DNA of 64,000 nucleotides from Chelativorans alearensis (GCF_010993735.1 NZ_WQNI01000012.1:113316-177315), one strand, 5' to 3'. Shown: positions 51,846 to 63,228, numbered from the stretch's first letter. The notes: generated by a model from the letters alone, not told the origin. Program-made: numbers and translations.

Positions 51846-53687
51846 TCATCTCCCCTCTCCCCTGGCCGGCGAAAGGAACGAAGCGATGAACGGCGTGCGC
51901 CACGAGCCGCCGACGAAGAACGTCAGCGGCGACTCAAACCGCGGATCGGCACCATCGAGCGATGTGAGCGTGCCGTAGAGCGCCAGGCCACGGCTGGCGA
52001 AGGGCACCAGGCCGTCGAGCCCAATCCGGTGTTGTCCCGAGAACGCCTCCGCCAGGTCGATCCTTGCAACGCCCTTGGAAAGGGTCGCCTTGAGGTCGGC
52101 GCGGCTGATCGGCAGCGCACCTTCGCCCATTGCCCTGAGCGGGAAGAAATCGCCCTCCGCACTGCGCTGGAGGAAAGTTTCCAGGCTGAGACCCGGCACG
52201 TTGCCGGGACCAAAGGTCGCCGAAACGCTCCCATCTGCCGTCTCCAGAACGGCGTCGAGATCATTCCCGGTGCCCTTCAGCACCACCGAGAGCGTGCAAC
52301 GTGCCTGCGGAACGAACTGCTTGACCTCGAACGTCTCGGCAAGTTGAGCCATGTCGATCTCTTCGCCGCGCATGCGGATTTCGACCACCTCGCTCCCGCT
52401 GGTCCGGTCGGCCCGCACGCCGAGTTGGATTGTCCCGCCGAAGGCCGTCGCGTCTGAAATATCGAAGGTCGACAGCCCGTCCTTCACCTTCACCGCGGCG
52501 GCGACATCGGTAAAAGTGGCGGCATCGAAACCGGCACTTGCCGCGGAGAAGCGGAGGTCGAAATCGTAGCCACCAGGGTTCAGCGACGGCGGCGCCGTCT
52601 GCGCCGGCAGCGCGTCGGGGGAAAACGGGCTGAACGTATCCAGGAGTGCGCGCAGGTTGAGCGTGTCGAAGGCGAGCGTGCCGACGACGCTCGGCCGGCC
52701 CGGCCCAAGGCTCACGTCCAACAGACCCTTGCCCGTGCTTTGGTCGAGACCGAGAGTCGCGCCCTCGAATTTCAACCGGCTCATATCGCCCGTCACGCGG
52801 GCGGCGACGGTGACGGGGCCGACGCGGGTTCCCGGCAGGGAGACGGAATGCGTCCACTCCACCAAGCGGTTGAGCGAAGGTGCGGAGAAGTCGAGCTGAC
52901 CGTCGACGAAGTTCTTGCCGGAAAAATTGGCCGTGCCCGTGAAAGAGGCCGTTGCCGGCGTGGCCTGCAGTGAAAAATTGACAGGTGCGCTGCCGCCGCC
53001 GAGCAGTACCAGCGGCTGAGTGCTCGCCGCTTGCAGCGCGACATTTTCGCCGCGCCAGATGCCCTTCGCCGAGAGCGAGGCCTGCCGATTCAACGCCGGC
53101 CAGTTGAATGTACCTGCCAGACTGGTGACGATGTCCCGGCTGCGCCCGCCGACGCGCGTGATGATCCGCCCATCGACGACTTCCACCTCGCCGAAGGTAT
53201 CGGACGGCAGGGTGCTGGTGTCCGGCTCGGTGGGTGCGGCAGCCACCGCTTCCCGTGCCGCCGTCACCGAGCGCGAGAGCCGGCCCCAACTCTGCGGCGG
53301 CGTCAGGCGCAACGCGCCCTCCCGCCCGCGCAGCCGCAGGACGGGTTGGATAAGCTGCATCTTCGTGAAGACGATCTCGCCTCTAAGTGCCGCCAGCGCC
53401 GACAGGTCGACTTGAACCTTTTCCGCCTCGAGCACGGGCTGCGGGTTCGCTTCGCTCCAGTCGGAAAGGGTCACGTCGTGAAGCACGGCACGGAAGGGCC
53501 ATACGCGGATGTCCGGCGTGTCGCCCAGCCGCACGCGATAGCCGCTCCACGCGCTCATTTGATAGGCGATGCCGTCGCGCACGATCTGCGTCGAGGCGAC
53601 AAGCGGCAGCCCGACCACCAAGAGTATGGCCAGGACCACAACAACGCCGGCGGCCAAAACGCCTTTTCTCGCCAACGGTACCGGCAT
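51846..53687 (-). CDS. AsmA-family inner-membrane-anchored protein
   Basis: 613 residues; one N-terminal membrane helix (residues ~8-30) followed by a long periplasmic part made of beta-strand-rich AsmA repeats (AWSGYRVRLGDTPDIRVWPFRAVLHDVTLSDW at the start; LSKGVARIDLAEAFSGQHRIGLDGLV near the end). AsmA-like proteins are thought to help carry phospholipids to the outer membrane or assemble it. Convergent with potI; divergent from acetoacetyl-CoA synthetase. Confidence 0.82.
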   Translation of the reverse strand: MPVPLARKGVLAAGVVVVLAILLVVGLPLVASTQIVRDGIAYQMSAWSGYRVRLGDTPDIRVWPFRAVLHDVTLSDWSEANPQPVLEAEKVQVDLSALAALRGEIVFTKMQLIQPVLRLRGREGALRLTPPQSWGRLSRSVTAAREAVAAAPTEPDTSTLPSDTFGEVEVVDGRIITRVGGRSRDIVTSLAGTFNWPALNRQASLSAKGIWRGENVALQAASTQPLVLLGGGSAPVNFSLQATPATASFTGTANFSGKNFVDGQLDFSAPSLNRLVEWTHSVSLPGTRVGPVTVAARVTGDMSRLKFEGATLGLDQSTGKGLLDVSLGPGRPSVVGTLAFDTLNLRALLDTFSPFSPDALPAQTAPPSLNPGGYDFDLRFSAASAGFDAATFTDVAAAVKVKDGLSTFDISDATAFGGTIQLGVRADRTSGSEVVEIRMRGEEIDMAQLAETFEVKQFVPQARCTLSVVLKGTGNDLDAVLETADGSVSATFGPGNVPGLSLETFLQRSAEGDFFPLRAMGEGALPISRADLKATLSKGVARIDLAEAFSGQHRIGLDGLVPFASRGLALYGTLTSLDGADPRFESPLTFFVGGSWRTPFIASFLSPARGEGR

Positions 53688-53849
53688 ACTTCCTCGCCCG
53701 GTGAGCAGAAAATGGCCCCGACCCCAGTTCCCTAGGAGGGGTTTAAACGACGGGCCTTTTATTTCAAGCCTTTGTAACTGGGTTTAACTGTCACGTGCTT
53801 GCCCCTTCGCTGCGCCAAGGGCATAACCGGCACGACGAGGAGGATCGCG

Positions 53850-55808
<1,959 letters not shown>

Positions 55809-55995
55809 CGAATGCTTGCCGCGAAATTTACCGAGATTTCAGGGCTGGGACACTCGGTTAAAATTTGGTGCGCACCGGTAAGGTCCCGTTAATGAATGAC
55901 ACCGATAGTCGCGGGCAACTTGTCGGACCAGCCGCGCCACTGCGGCCCGAGCGTTCGCCAAGCCCCGTTTTGACAGCACCCAATCAACTCGACAG

Positions 55996-56019
55996 CGCCC
56001 CTTCCGGGGCGTTTCTTTT
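55996..56019 (+). terminator. Rho-independent terminator
   Basis: CGCCCC-TTCC-GGGGCG followed by TTTCTTTT, reading rightwards, in the gap between aacS and the convergent fbpB. It would end plus-strand transcription about 190 bases after the aacS stop. Confidence 0.75.
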
Positions 56020-56026
56020 ATGGATT

Positions 56027-57727
56027 TCAGAGATCCCGGTCGCGCATCAAGGGGCCGGAAAGCAGGATGACGGGCACAATGGCCGTGGCGATGATGAAGA
56101 GAGCGGCCATGGCACCTTCTTCCACCGCGCCGCGCGAGGCGTTCTCGTAGACGTAGGTTGCCAGCGTGTTGAAGCCGAAGGGGCGCAAGAGGATGGTCGC
56201 CGAAAGCTCTTTCACCGTGTCCACGAATACGAGGATGCCGGCGGTGAAGATGGCCGGCTTCAAGAGCGGCAGCAGGATCGTCGCAGCGCTGGCTGGCGCC
56301 GAGCGGCCGAGGCTGCGTGCTGCCTCGTCGAGGTTTGGCGGAAGCTTCTCCAGCCCCGCCTGCACGGCGCCTTCGGCAAGCGCCAGGAAGCGGATGGCAC
56401 AGGCAAGCACAACCGCCGCGGCCGAGCCGGTCAGCAGCAGGCCGGTGGACAATCCCATATATTCGCGCGCCAGCCCGTCGATGAAATTGTCGAACCGCGC
56501 CAGCGATATGAGCAGGCCGAGCGCCAGGATGGTGCCGGGCATGGCATAGCCGATGGTGGCGAAGCGCACCAGGAACACCATTCGGCGCGTGCGCACCAGC
56601 CGCGCCGCATAAAGCAGGAGGAGGGCGACGGCGATGGCCAGGACGGCTGTCGCGAGCGCGGTGCCGATGCTGGTCACCAGCGCTTCCGCCAGGGCCGGTT
56701 CGGCAAACTGGTCTAGCCGGTTCAGCGCGTAGCGCCCGAAGACGGCAAGCGGGATGCCGAAGCCGGCGAGGATGGGAACGAGCGCCACCGCAAAGGCGCC
56801 GCACGCCCGCCACCCGGAAAGCGCGATACGCGGCGGCCGCGCCTTCATCTGCGTTCCGCGCGCCGAGTGGAAGCGCTGCTTGCGCCGCGCCATCTGCTCG
56901 GCCGTCAGCAGGATGAAGACGAGGAACAGCATGACGACGGCGATCTGCGCCGCCCCTTCCAGGCTGCCACGGTTGAGCCAGGTGGAATAGATTGCCAGCG
57001 TCAGCGTCCGCACACCCAGATACTGCACGGCACCGAAATCGTTGACCGTCTCCATCAGCACCAGCGCAACGCCGGCGACGATGGCCGGCCGCGCGACGGG
57101 CAAGAGCACGCGCCAGAAGACGCGAGCGGGCGCGGCCCCAAGGGTGCGCGCCACATCGGCAATATTGCGCCCCTGCATGACGAAGACGACCCGCGCCGTC
57201 AGATAGACGTAAGGAAAGGTGACGGAGGTCATGACGATGGCCGCACCCGCCGTGGTGCGGATATCGGGAAACCAGTAGTCGCCGGGCCGCGTGAAACCGA
57301 AAAGAGTTCTGATACCCGTCTGCACCGGCCCCACATAGTGGAAGAATTCGCCGAAGGCGTAGGCCGCGAGATAAGGCGGCACGGCGAGCGGCAGCACCAG
57401 CGCCCAGGCGAACGTACGGCGCAGCGGGAACTCGTAGGCCACCACCAGCCAGGCGCAGCCCACTCCGAGGACACTGCTGCCGAAGGCCACCAGGGCGAGC
57501 AGAACGAAAGTCGTCGTCACCGACTGCGGCAGGACGTAGCGCGCCAGGTGCGGCCAGTCCGCGCCCGTGCCGGAAAACGCCATGACGATGACGGCGAGGA
57601 TCGGCAGGAGAACGGCAGCGGCGACCAGCGCCGTGATGGCGAGCGCCGCAGGATGGCGCTGCCGGCGCGTCTTACCCGCGCTTGCGGTGGGCTGGGAAAG
57701 CGGCGCCTTGAGGGTGAAGCTGCTCAT
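56027..57727 (-). CDS. fbpB: Iron(III) ABC transporter permease, fused two-domain
   Basis: 566 residues with two tandem permease modules of about six helices each, as in FbpB/AfuB. Coupling loops: VARTLGAAPARVFWRVLLPVARPA in the first half and AARSLGRSAPASAATILLPLLKPA in the second. The basic polar linker KARPPRIALSG separates the modules. It follows fbpA after an 80-bp gap containing a hairpin. No fbpC ATPase follows. Confidence 0.9.
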   Translation of the reverse strand: MSSFTLKAPLSQPTASAGKTRRQRHPAALAITALVAAAVLLPILAVIVMAFSGTGADWPHLARYVLPQSVTTTFVLLALVAFGSSVLGVGCAWLVVAYEFPLRRTFAWALVLPLAVPPYLAAYAFGEFFHYVGPVQTGIRTLFGFTRPGDYWFPDIRTTAGAAIVMTSVTFPYVYLTARVVFVMQGRNIADVARTLGAAPARVFWRVLLPVARPAIVAGVALVLMETVNDFGAVQYLGVRTLTLAIYSTWLNRGSLEGAAQIAVVMLFLVFILLTAEQMARRKQRFHSARGTQMKARPPRIALSGWRACGAFAVALVPILAGFGIPLAVFGRYALNRLDQFAEPALAEALVTSIGTALATAVLAIAVALLLLYAARLVRTRRMVFLVRFATIGYAMPGTILALGLLISLARFDNFIDGLAREYMGLSTGLLLTGSAAAVVLACAIRFLALAEGAVQAGLEKLPPNLDEAARSLGRSAPASAATILLPLLKPAIFTAGILVFVDTVKELSATILLRPFGFNTLATYVYENASRGAVEEGAMAALFIIATAIVPVILLSGPLMRDRDL

Positions 57728-57755
57728 CGGATGCCGAACGGGCTAAAATGCGAAA

Positions 57756-57780
57756 GCCGGACCGGTCGTCCCGGCCCGGC
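57756..57780 (-). terminator. Hairpin between fbpA and fbpB (attenuator-like)
   Basis: GCCGGACCGG and CCGGCCCGGC pair at nine of ten positions around a five-base loop; on the minus strand the stem is followed by TTTCGCATTTT. It probably reduces read-through from the binding-protein gene into the permease gene, or protects the fbpA 3' end. Confidence 0.6.
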
Positions 57781-57807
57781 TCTTTGTCTCGACTGTCGGC
57801 CGCAGCC

Positions 57808-58869
57808 TCAGCTTGCCGGGCCGTCGTCGAGGCCGACGCGGTCGACCATCTCCGACGCTGCCTTACGCTGCGCGGCGATGTCCGCCAGCGGCAGTGTGTC
57901 CGGCTTGATCTCGCCGAAGGACTGCACCGTCTCGGAGACCTCGGCGCTGGGCAGAACCGGATACTCGTAGTTCTCCTCGGCGTAGATGGCCTGGGCCTCG
58001 GCGCTTGACAGGAATTCCATCAGCTCGAGCGCGTTCTCCTTGTTCGGCGCGTGCTTGGCGAGCGCCATGCCGGAGATGTTGACGTGGGTGCCGCGGTCCT
58101 CTGAGTTGGGGAACAGCACCTTGATGGCGTCCGCCCACTCCTTCTGCTCCGGTTCCTCGTCGTTGTTCATCATCAGGCCGACATAGTAGGTGTTGCCGAG
58201 GCCGAGGTCGCATTCGCCGGCATAGATGGCCTGGGCCTGGCCACGGTCGTTGCCGCCTGGCTTGCGCGCCAGATTCTCCTTCAAGCCCTTCATCCATTCC
58301 TCGGCCTGCTCCTCGCCGAGATTGGCGATCATGGAGGCGAAGAGCGCGATGTTGTAATTGTGCTGCCCGCTGCGCATGCAGATCTTGCCCTTCCACTTCG
58401 GGTCGGCAAGCTCCTCGTATGTGATCGTGTCCTGCTCGACACGGTCCTTGGAGGCATAGATGACCCGGCCGCGCGTGGTGAGCCCGATCCAGTGGCCCTC
58501 CGGATCGCGGTACTGCGCGGGAATGTTCTCGTTGATGGTCTGGTTGTCGACCACCGGTTGGGTGACGCCCTTTTCCTTGGCGTTGACCAGACGGCCGATA
58601 TCGACGGTCAGGATAACGTCGGCGGGCGAATTCTCGCCTTCGGCGGCGATGCGGTCTTCCAGGCCCTGGTCCAGGAACAGGACCTCGGTGTCGATCCCCG
58701 TCTCCTCGGTGAAGGCGTCCAGCAGCGGCTTGATGAGGTCGGGCTGCCGGTAGGTGTAGATATTCACCGTTCCTTCGGCCTGCGCGGAAAGCGGAAACAG
58801 CGAAGCGCCGGCGGCGACGGAAAGGGCCGCCAGACCCACTCTCAGCTTGGAGGAAGTATCAAACATCAT
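57808..58869 (-). CDS. fbpA: Iron(III) ABC transporter substrate-binding protein
   Basis: 353 residues with a signal peptide (MMFDTSSKLRVGLAALSVAAG ... AQA). It has the FbpA-type fold with VNIYTYRQPDLIKPLLDAF at the start and tandem tyrosines in LGNTYYVGLM that ligate ferric iron. The ATG pair at 58869/58866 follows CGGGAG. An Irr-type palindrome lies 125 bases upstream, so expression should respond to iron and heme status. Confidence 0.9.
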   Translation of the reverse strand: MMFDTSSKLRVGLAALSVAAGASLFPLSAQAEGTVNIYTYRQPDLIKPLLDAFTEETGIDTEVLFLDQGLEDRIAAEGENSPADVILTVDIGRLVNAKEKGVTQPVVDNQTINENIPAQYRDPEGHWIGLTTRGRVIYASKDRVEQDTITYEELADPKWKGKICMRSGQHNYNIALFASMIANLGEEQAEEWMKGLKENLARKPGGNDRGQAQAIYAGECDLGLGNTYYVGLMMNNDEEPEQKEWADAIKVLFPNSEDRGTHVNISGMALAKHAPNKENALELMEFLSSAEAQAIYAEENYEYPVLPSAEVSETVQSFGEIKPDTLPLADIAAQRKAASEMVDRVGLDDGPAS

Positions 58870-58993
58870 CGTTCTCCCGTGTACTGGGAGGCAAGGTCCC
58901 AGCAAGAGGTTTCAAACCGCGGAGGAACTGCCTCTCCGCGGCCCTCTAATGAGGGAAAGCGGTATTTGGGTCAAGGGAAAGGCAACGAAATCA

Positions 58994-59018
58994 GTAGTTT
59001 AGAATAATTCTAAACTAC
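58994..59018. promoter_or_regulatory. Irr box (iron control element) upstream of fbpA
   Basis: A perfect 12-1-12 palindrome, GTAGTTTAGAAT, A, ATTCTAAACTAC. Its core TTTAGAA-N3-TTCTAAA equals the published Irr/ICE consensus of rhizobia and Brucella (established knowledge). It lies 125 bp before the fbpA start and 27 bp beyond the 3' end of pdhS, so fbpAB is the likely target. Irr is active when iron is low. Confidence 0.88.
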
Positions 59019-59044
59019 GATTGTCAGGTTATCGGCGGCAAAGG

Positions 59045-62000
59045 TCAATCCGCCAGCACCCGCGTGGGCGGGAAGGTGATCTCCACCAGCGTGCCTTCGC
59101 CGGGCCTCGACGTGATGGCGAACTGCGCCCGGTTGGCTTCGACCATGGCTCTCGTCAGCGGCAGGCCGAGCCCGGTGCCGTCGCCGCGCTTGCGGCGCAA
59201 GGTGCTGATTTGCTTGAAGGGCTTCAGCGCCTCGTCGATCTCGGCCGAGCTCATGCCCAGGCCCGTATCGCGCACCCGCATCACAACGGAGCCGTCCAGG
59301 TCGTAGGCAGTGGAAACGATCACCTGGCCGCCCGCCGGCGTGTAGCGCACGGCATTCGACAGGATGTTGAGGGCGATCTGGCGTACGCTTCTCAAGTCGG
59401 CGACGACGTCGGGCAGCCGCGAGGCGAAGCTGGAGCGGATGATGACGCGCTCGCTGTTTGCCTGCGGCTGCATCATGGCGACCACCTCGCCCAGCGTCTC
59501 GTTGAGCGGTACGGCCTCGTACTGCATCTCCTGCTGTCCGGCCTCGATCTTGGAGATGTCCAGGAGGTCGTTCACCAGGTCGAGCACGTGGTTGCCGGAG
59601 CGGTTGATGTCGCGCAGGTAGTCGCGGTAGCGCTCGTTGCCGATGGGGCCGAACTTCTCGTCGATCATCAGTTCGGAAAAGCCGATGATGGCGTTGAGCG
59701 GCGTGCGGATCTCGTGGCTGACGCGGGCGAGGAACCCGCTCTTCTGTGAAGAGGCGCGTTCGGCCTGCGCGCGCGCCTGGGTCAGTTCCTCTTCGGCACG
59801 CTTCCAGTGGGTGATGTCGCGCAGGACGGCGCAGTAGCCGCTGTGGTTCGGCAGGCGGCCGATGGTGATGAAAAGCGGGATGAAGCGCCCTTGCGCCTCG
59901 CGTCCGATCACCTGCCGGCCGTCGTTCAAGACGCTCGCCACCCCGTTGTCTGCAAGGGCGGCCAGATAGTCCTGCACCGTGCGTTGGCTCTCGATGGCGA
60001 AAAGCGAGCTGAAGGGCTTGCCCGTCACATGCTCGGCATCGAAGCCGAACAGCGCTTCGGCCGGCCGGTTGATGGAGCGGATGGTGCCGTCGTCGGCGAT
60101 GACGGCGATGCCGTCCGTTGCCGTGTCGACGATGGCACGCATCTCCATGAGGCGCGCTTCGACTTCGTCGGCATCCTCGGCCCGCGGCGCGGCGCCCTCC
60201 GGTTTCTCGCCTGCGCCTTCCCGCACCGGACGCAGTGCCAGCATCAGCGCCTTCCCGTTCTCCCACGGCACCGACTGCAGATGCGCCTCCACCGGGATGT
60301 CCGCGCCTTGCGCTGTGGTCAGCCGCAGGGTGCGGCTCGGCGCCTCCTCGGCGCTGTCCTGCGGTTCTTCGAACAGCGCGCCGATGCCACCGACAGCCTC
60401 GAGTGCGGCAAGATCCTCGTACCCGGTGAAGGTGAAGAACTCCCGGTTCGCATAGTGCAGCCGGTCGCCCGAATGGATGAGGATGGGCAGCGGCAGATGC
60501 GTCAGAAGGCCGGTATCGGCGGTCTTCTCCCGGCGCTCCGGGGCAGGGTGAGCAAAGGCCGAGGGGGTGAAATCGGGTGGCAGCGCCTGCTGCTCTTCGT
60601 CAGGCTCGGCCGCCTGCTCCTGCATTTCCGCCGCGGCATTCGCGGTGCCCACGGGCTCCAGCCCCGTCTCCTCCGCCGTGGTCTCCTCCAGAACGGGAGC
60701 TTCCTCCGCCGCTTCAGGCTCTTCCGCCTCGCTCACCTCCGCCGCCCGCGCGGCCGCCGCCTCGCTGGCCCGCCGCAGCCGTTCGCCGATCTCGCGGAAG
60801 GCCGTGCGTTCGGAAGCCGACAGGCGCGTCTCCCGCGTATCCTCGCGGTGCTCGGCGAGGCGAATGACCTTATCCGTCGTGCGCCGCTCCGGACCGTCGG
60901 AGATGCTGATGGCCGGCGTCTCGCCCAGGAAAGGGTCGGTTACGGCTTCGGGAGGCGCTTCCTGCGTCTCGCCATCTTCCGCGGGCGGAAGATCCTGGGC
61001 TTCGTCTTCCGGAGCGGAAGGCGTGAGCGCCATGCCGATCTTTTCAGTATCGGCCTCCGCCTCGCCCAGCCGGGCGATGCCGAAGCCGCGGAAACCTTCG
61101 AAGGTGTGCCCACGTCCGTAGACGGGCAGGGCGGCGAGATCGACCGGCACCTTCAATTCCGTGCCCGAGAGCGGCCACATGACGGTGCGGCCCGACCACG
61201 TGTCACGCCGCTCCAGAAGGCGGCCGATGGAGCCGGTCGGGTCCAGCCCGAAGGCATTGGAGACCTCGCGGAAGGTGCGGCCGATTATATCGGCGGCGGG
61301 CGCTCCCATGGCTTCGGCAAACCCATCCGAAATGGCGGAGAAGCGGCCCTCCGCATCCGTGCGCCAAGCGAAACGAACCGTCTGCGCGGCGTGCGTTTCG
61401 CTCTCGGGGCGGCTTTCCGTGCCGCGGCGTTCCGCGGCGGGGAGGGGCTCCTCCGCAACGGGCGCAGGGGCCGGTTCCTCCGGCTCCGCCGCGCGCGGCT
61501 GGGGCTCCATCGCTTGCGGCGCCTCCGGCGCGCTCTCGGCCAGATCTGCGTCGTCCACTGCCAAATCGGTAGGGGTGGTACCTTCGTCGACCACGACCAG
61601 CAGATGTGTGGCCGGCACGTCGGTGAGGCGGGCGATGCCGGCGGGAAATCGGCGCGCGCCGGCGATCGGCTTCTTGACCAGCCGGTCTTCTTCTCCGTGC
61701 ACCTCCTCGATCAGCGCCCTTAGCGTGTCCACTGTCACGCCCAGCGCCTCGAAGCCCTCGGATGCCGCCGCCACGTTGCCTTCCTCGTCGAGAAGGGCGG
61801 CGAAGTGGCCGGGTTCGTCGAAACCGGCGACGATACGCTCGGCCCGTTCCTTTTCAGGAGCCGGCGAGGGGAGGGCCAGAAGCAGGGCCTTTTCGCCGCG
61901 CGGCAACGCGATCGCACTTGCCTGCAGGGTGACGATCTGGCTTTTCAAGCCGCCAGCCAGCCTGAGGGCAAGCGGCCTGTCGCGGCCGATATCGGGAAAG

Positions 62001-62224
62001 CCCGGCGCGGCCGCGACCTGCCGCAGCGCCACAGCCGGAAGCCGCGGCGCGCTGCCGATCGCCGCCTCGATATCGGAATAGCCGAGCCACGCCGCACCGG
62101 GGCCGTTGGCCCAGACGATTTCCGCAAGATCGACGGACAGCACCGCCAGCGCGTCGCCCGCGGCGAACCGTTCGCGCACCTCGTCGAGAACCGCTATGTC
62201 GAGGAACGAATACGCCGACGCCAT
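59045..62224 (-). CDS. pdhS: PAS-domain sensor histidine kinase, PdhS-like
   Basis: 1059 residues. The N-terminal region begins YSFLDIAVLDEVRERFAAGD as in Brucella PdhS. PAS-like domains lie at roughly 275-390, 560-660 and 690-810. An Ala/Glu/Pro-rich acidic linker (~400-550) separates the first two. The dimerisation helix carries VSHEIRTPLNAIIGFSE (His near 840), followed by the ATPase domain (NILSNAVRYTPAGG; GTGLGLPL). PdhS belongs to the PleC/DivJ group that phosphorylates DivK and controls asymmetric division. No response regulator is adjacent. Confidence 0.88.
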   Translation of the reverse strand: MASAYSFLDIAVLDEVRERFAAGDALAVLSVDLAEIVWANGPGAAWLGYSDIEAAIGSAPRLPAVALRQVAAAPGFPDIGRDRPLALRLAGGLKSQIVTLQASAIALPRGEKALLLALPSPAPEKERAERIVAGFDEPGHFAALLDEEGNVAAASEGFEALGVTVDTLRALIEEVHGEEDRLVKKPIAGARRFPAGIARLTDVPATHLLVVVDEGTTPTDLAVDDADLAESAPEAPQAMEPQPRAAEPEEPAPAPVAEEPLPAAERRGTESRPESETHAAQTVRFAWRTDAEGRFSAISDGFAEAMGAPAADIIGRTFREVSNAFGLDPTGSIGRLLERRDTWSGRTVMWPLSGTELKVPVDLAALPVYGRGHTFEGFRGFGIARLGEAEADTEKIGMALTPSAPEDEAQDLPPAEDGETQEAPPEAVTDPFLGETPAISISDGPERRTTDKVIRLAEHREDTRETRLSASERTAFREIGERLRRASEAAAARAAEVSEAEEPEAAEEAPVLEETTAEETGLEPVGTANAAAEMQEQAAEPDEEQQALPPDFTPSAFAHPAPERREKTADTGLLTHLPLPILIHSGDRLHYANREFFTFTGYEDLAALEAVGGIGALFEEPQDSAEEAPSRTLRLTTAQGADIPVEAHLQSVPWENGKALMLALRPVREGAGEKPEGAAPRAEDADEVEARLMEMRAIVDTATDGIAVIADDGTIRSINRPAEALFGFDAEHVTGKPFSSLFAIESQRTVQDYLAALADNGVASVLNDGRQVIGREAQGRFIPLFITIGRLPNHSGYCAVLRDITHWKRAEEELTQARAQAERASSQKSGFLARVSHEIRTPLNAIIGFSELMIDEKFGPIGNERYRDYLRDINRSGNHVLDLVNDLLDISKIEAGQQEMQYEAVPLNETLGEVVAMMQPQANSERVIIRSSFASRLPDVVADLRSVRQIALNILSNAVRYTPAGGQVIVSTAYDLDGSVVMRVRDTGLGMSSAEIDEALKPFKQISTLRRKRGDGTGLGLPLTRAMVEANRAQFAITSRPGEGTLVEITFPPTRVLAD

Positions 62225-62478
62225 TCAGATCGAACCATTTTCCGCTGGTGAGCCCAAGATTAACCAGTCATTAGTAATAAGAGCACGGCAAGCGCCCGTC
62301 CACAAACCCCGCATTTGTCGACAGCTTCAATTCGTCCATTGGTTAATCCCCGCCCGTCGCCTCCGATTGCTGCGCCGCAACAAAAATGTTGCAATGCACA
62401 AAATACGTGTTATATTAGGCTCACATTCAGTTCGGGGCCGTCCAGAGAGCCGCCCACAGTAGACAAGAGGATCGACAC
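62225..62478. promoter_or_regulatory. Divergent promoter region, pdhS / phasin
   Basis: 254 bp between the two starts. It contains AATGTTGCAATGCAC close to the phasin side, an alternating TGC-type motif like those bound by PhaR repressors of phasin genes (weak, inference). No other structure stands out. Confidence 0.4.
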
Positions 62479-62928
62479 ATGAGCAAGACCAGCAACAAGC
62501 CGGAAGGCACCGAGTTCCCCACTTTCGACGCCTCCAAGGCAACGGAGCAGTTCCGCAGCTTCGCCGAGAAGAGCGCCGAGCAGACCCGCGAGACCTACGA
62601 GAAGATGAAGTCCGGCGCCGAGGATGCCCGCAAGGCTTTCGAGGCTTCCTTTGAGAACGCCAAGTCCGTGGGCGACGAGCTGGTTCTGAAGTCCATCGCC
62701 GCCATGCGCGTTGGCGCCGAGGCCAATTTCGCCCAGTTCGAGGCGCTGGTTGGCGCTTCCTCCTTCTCCGAGGTGATCGAGCTGCAGAGCTCCTTCCTGC
62801 GCAAGCAGATGGAACTCGCCGCCGACCAGGCCAAGGAGTTCCAGGCGATCTCCCAGAAGGCGGCCACCGAGGTCACCAAGCCGGTCAAGGACGCCTTCGA
62901 GAAGGCGCTGAAGCAGGCCGCCGCCTGA
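62479..62928 (+). CDS. Phasin family protein
   Basis: 149 residues, almost wholly helical and charged. The core YEKMKSGAEDARKAFEASFENA and FEALVGASSFSEVIELQSSFLRKQMELAADQAKEFQAIS matches the Phasin_2 family. Phasins coat polyhydroxyalkanoate granules and control their size. AAGAGGAT lies before the ATG. A terminator follows at 63036. Confidence 0.9.
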   Translation: MSKTSNKPEGTEFPTFDASKATEQFRSFAEKSAEQTRETYEKMKSGAEDARKAFEASFENAKSVGDELVLKSIAAMRVGAEANFAQFEALVGASSFSEVIELQSSFLRKQMELAADQAKEFQAISQKAATEVTKPVKDAFEKALKQAAA

Positions 62929-63035
62929 GGCGAACGGTCGCGCTGAAAACTTTCGCGCACGGGCCTATATCCGGCCCGTTCGCAAGAACATTGGGCTGGC
63001 ATCTCCTCCTCCTCCCGCCAGCCCTTTCCTGAAAA

Positions 63036-63068
63036 GGCCGGGTCCCTCCCCCCGGTCTTTTCTTTTTT
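63036..63068 (+). terminator. Rho-independent terminator of the phasin gene
   Basis: GGCCGGG and CCCGGTC pair (one G-T) around a short C-rich loop, followed by TTTTCTTTTTT. Ends transcription about 110 bases after the phasin stop. Confidence 0.8.
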
Positions 63069-63151
63069 GCACCGCTTCGCAGCCTACCCGCGCATGGCAC
63101 TTGAAAAAGCGTCCGTTTGCCCGTAATGACGCGGCAGTCGCACGACGCCAT

Positions 63152-63228
63152 GCGGTTGTAGCTCAGTTGGTTAGAGCGCAGGATTGTGGCTCCTGAGGTC
63201 GGTGGTTCGAATCCACCCAACCGTACCA
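63152..63228 (+). tRNA. tRNA-His (GTG)
   Basis: A 77-base cloverleaf with encoded CCA. The anticodon stem CAGGA/TCCTG encloses TTGTGGC, anticodon GTG at 63186-63188; T-arm GGTGGTTCGAATCCACC. The acceptor pairs GCGGTTG with CAACCGT, leaving A as discriminator and no paired extra G at the 5' end, the alphaproteobacterial form. Confidence 0.96.

Noticed and set aside
59807..61723. 638-codon plus-strand frame opposite pdhS
   Set aside because: Arg-rich shadow of the kinase's Ala/Glu codons; no ribosome site or domain.
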